Part shown: piece after piece, positions 23,536 through 23,539 of the stretch | Layout: each line of letters begins with the position of its first letter | Position numbering within the stretch: position 1 is the stretch's first letter | Source: an uncultured Bacillota bacterium | GTDB lineage: Bacteria > Bacillota > Clostridia > Lachnospirales > Lachnospiraceae | DNA: 23,539 nt | Direction of reading: 5' to 3' | Assembly (NCBI GenBank): GCA_905200905.1 | Contig: CAJKMA010000040.1 | Location: 1-23,539, forward strand | Made by a program: the position numbers and the translations under genes | The notes under the pieces: model-generated | The model's database searches: none | What the model saw: only the letters and a program-made list of their open reading frames with translations | What the model was told of the DNA's origin: nothing

Positions 23536-23539
23536 GGTT

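Overview
The window looks like ordinary chromosome of a strictly anaerobic, low-to-mid GC Gram-positive bacterium, most likely a clostridial gut anaerobe of the Lachnospiraceae type. This is inferred from gene content and style: anaerobic class III ribonucleotide reductase, rubredoxin, a radical SAM enzyme, MutS2, YhaM, paired TrmA-family methyltransferases, strong AGGAGG ribosome binding sites and A+T-rich intergenic DNA. No tRNA, rRNA, CRISPR array, transposase or integrase is visible. An excisionase-like gene at the right edge is the only hint of mobile DNA.

Layout. (1) 71-5168, plus strand, mostly single-gene units: an NhaC-superfamily (YuiF-type) transporter; rubredoxin; dapF; nrdD with two NrdR boxes around its promoter. 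(2) 5352-6644: a CPA2-type Na+/H+ antiporter with its own terminator. (3) 6727-11503: a compact six-gene run of B12-binding radical SAM protein, endonuclease III, DEDDh exonuclease, a 34-residue membrane peptide, an AIR-synthase/HypE-like protein and TrmL. The first two joints are 4-base ATGA overlaps, and the run ends at a hairpin shared with the convergent operon. (4) 16041-11526, minus strand: mutS2, then an OmpR-type response regulator, then its histidine kinase. (5) 16212-19867, plus strand: a membrane-anchored HtrA/PDZ protein that has lost its catalytic residues, YhaM exoribonuclease and RlmD-type 23S rRNA methyltransferase. (6) 20024-22657: glycerate kinase and a second, TRAM-less TrmA-family methyltransferase with an extra C-terminal domain. 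(7) 22663-23535: a divergent pair of small genes, one unknown and one Tn916-Xis-like, with a 14-base direct repeat around the first.

Functional themes are RNA and ribosome maintenance (TrmL, MutS2, YhaM, two TrmA-family enzymes), DNA supply and repair (NrdD, Nth, the exonuclease) and cation homeostasis (two antiporter-type transporters). I did not find a convincing new defence or biosynthetic system. The best leads are the histidine-free pseudo-HtrA, the C-terminally extended second methyltransferase, the 34-residue peptide inside the repair/RNA operon, and the orphan Xis-like gene beside a repeat-flanked small gene.
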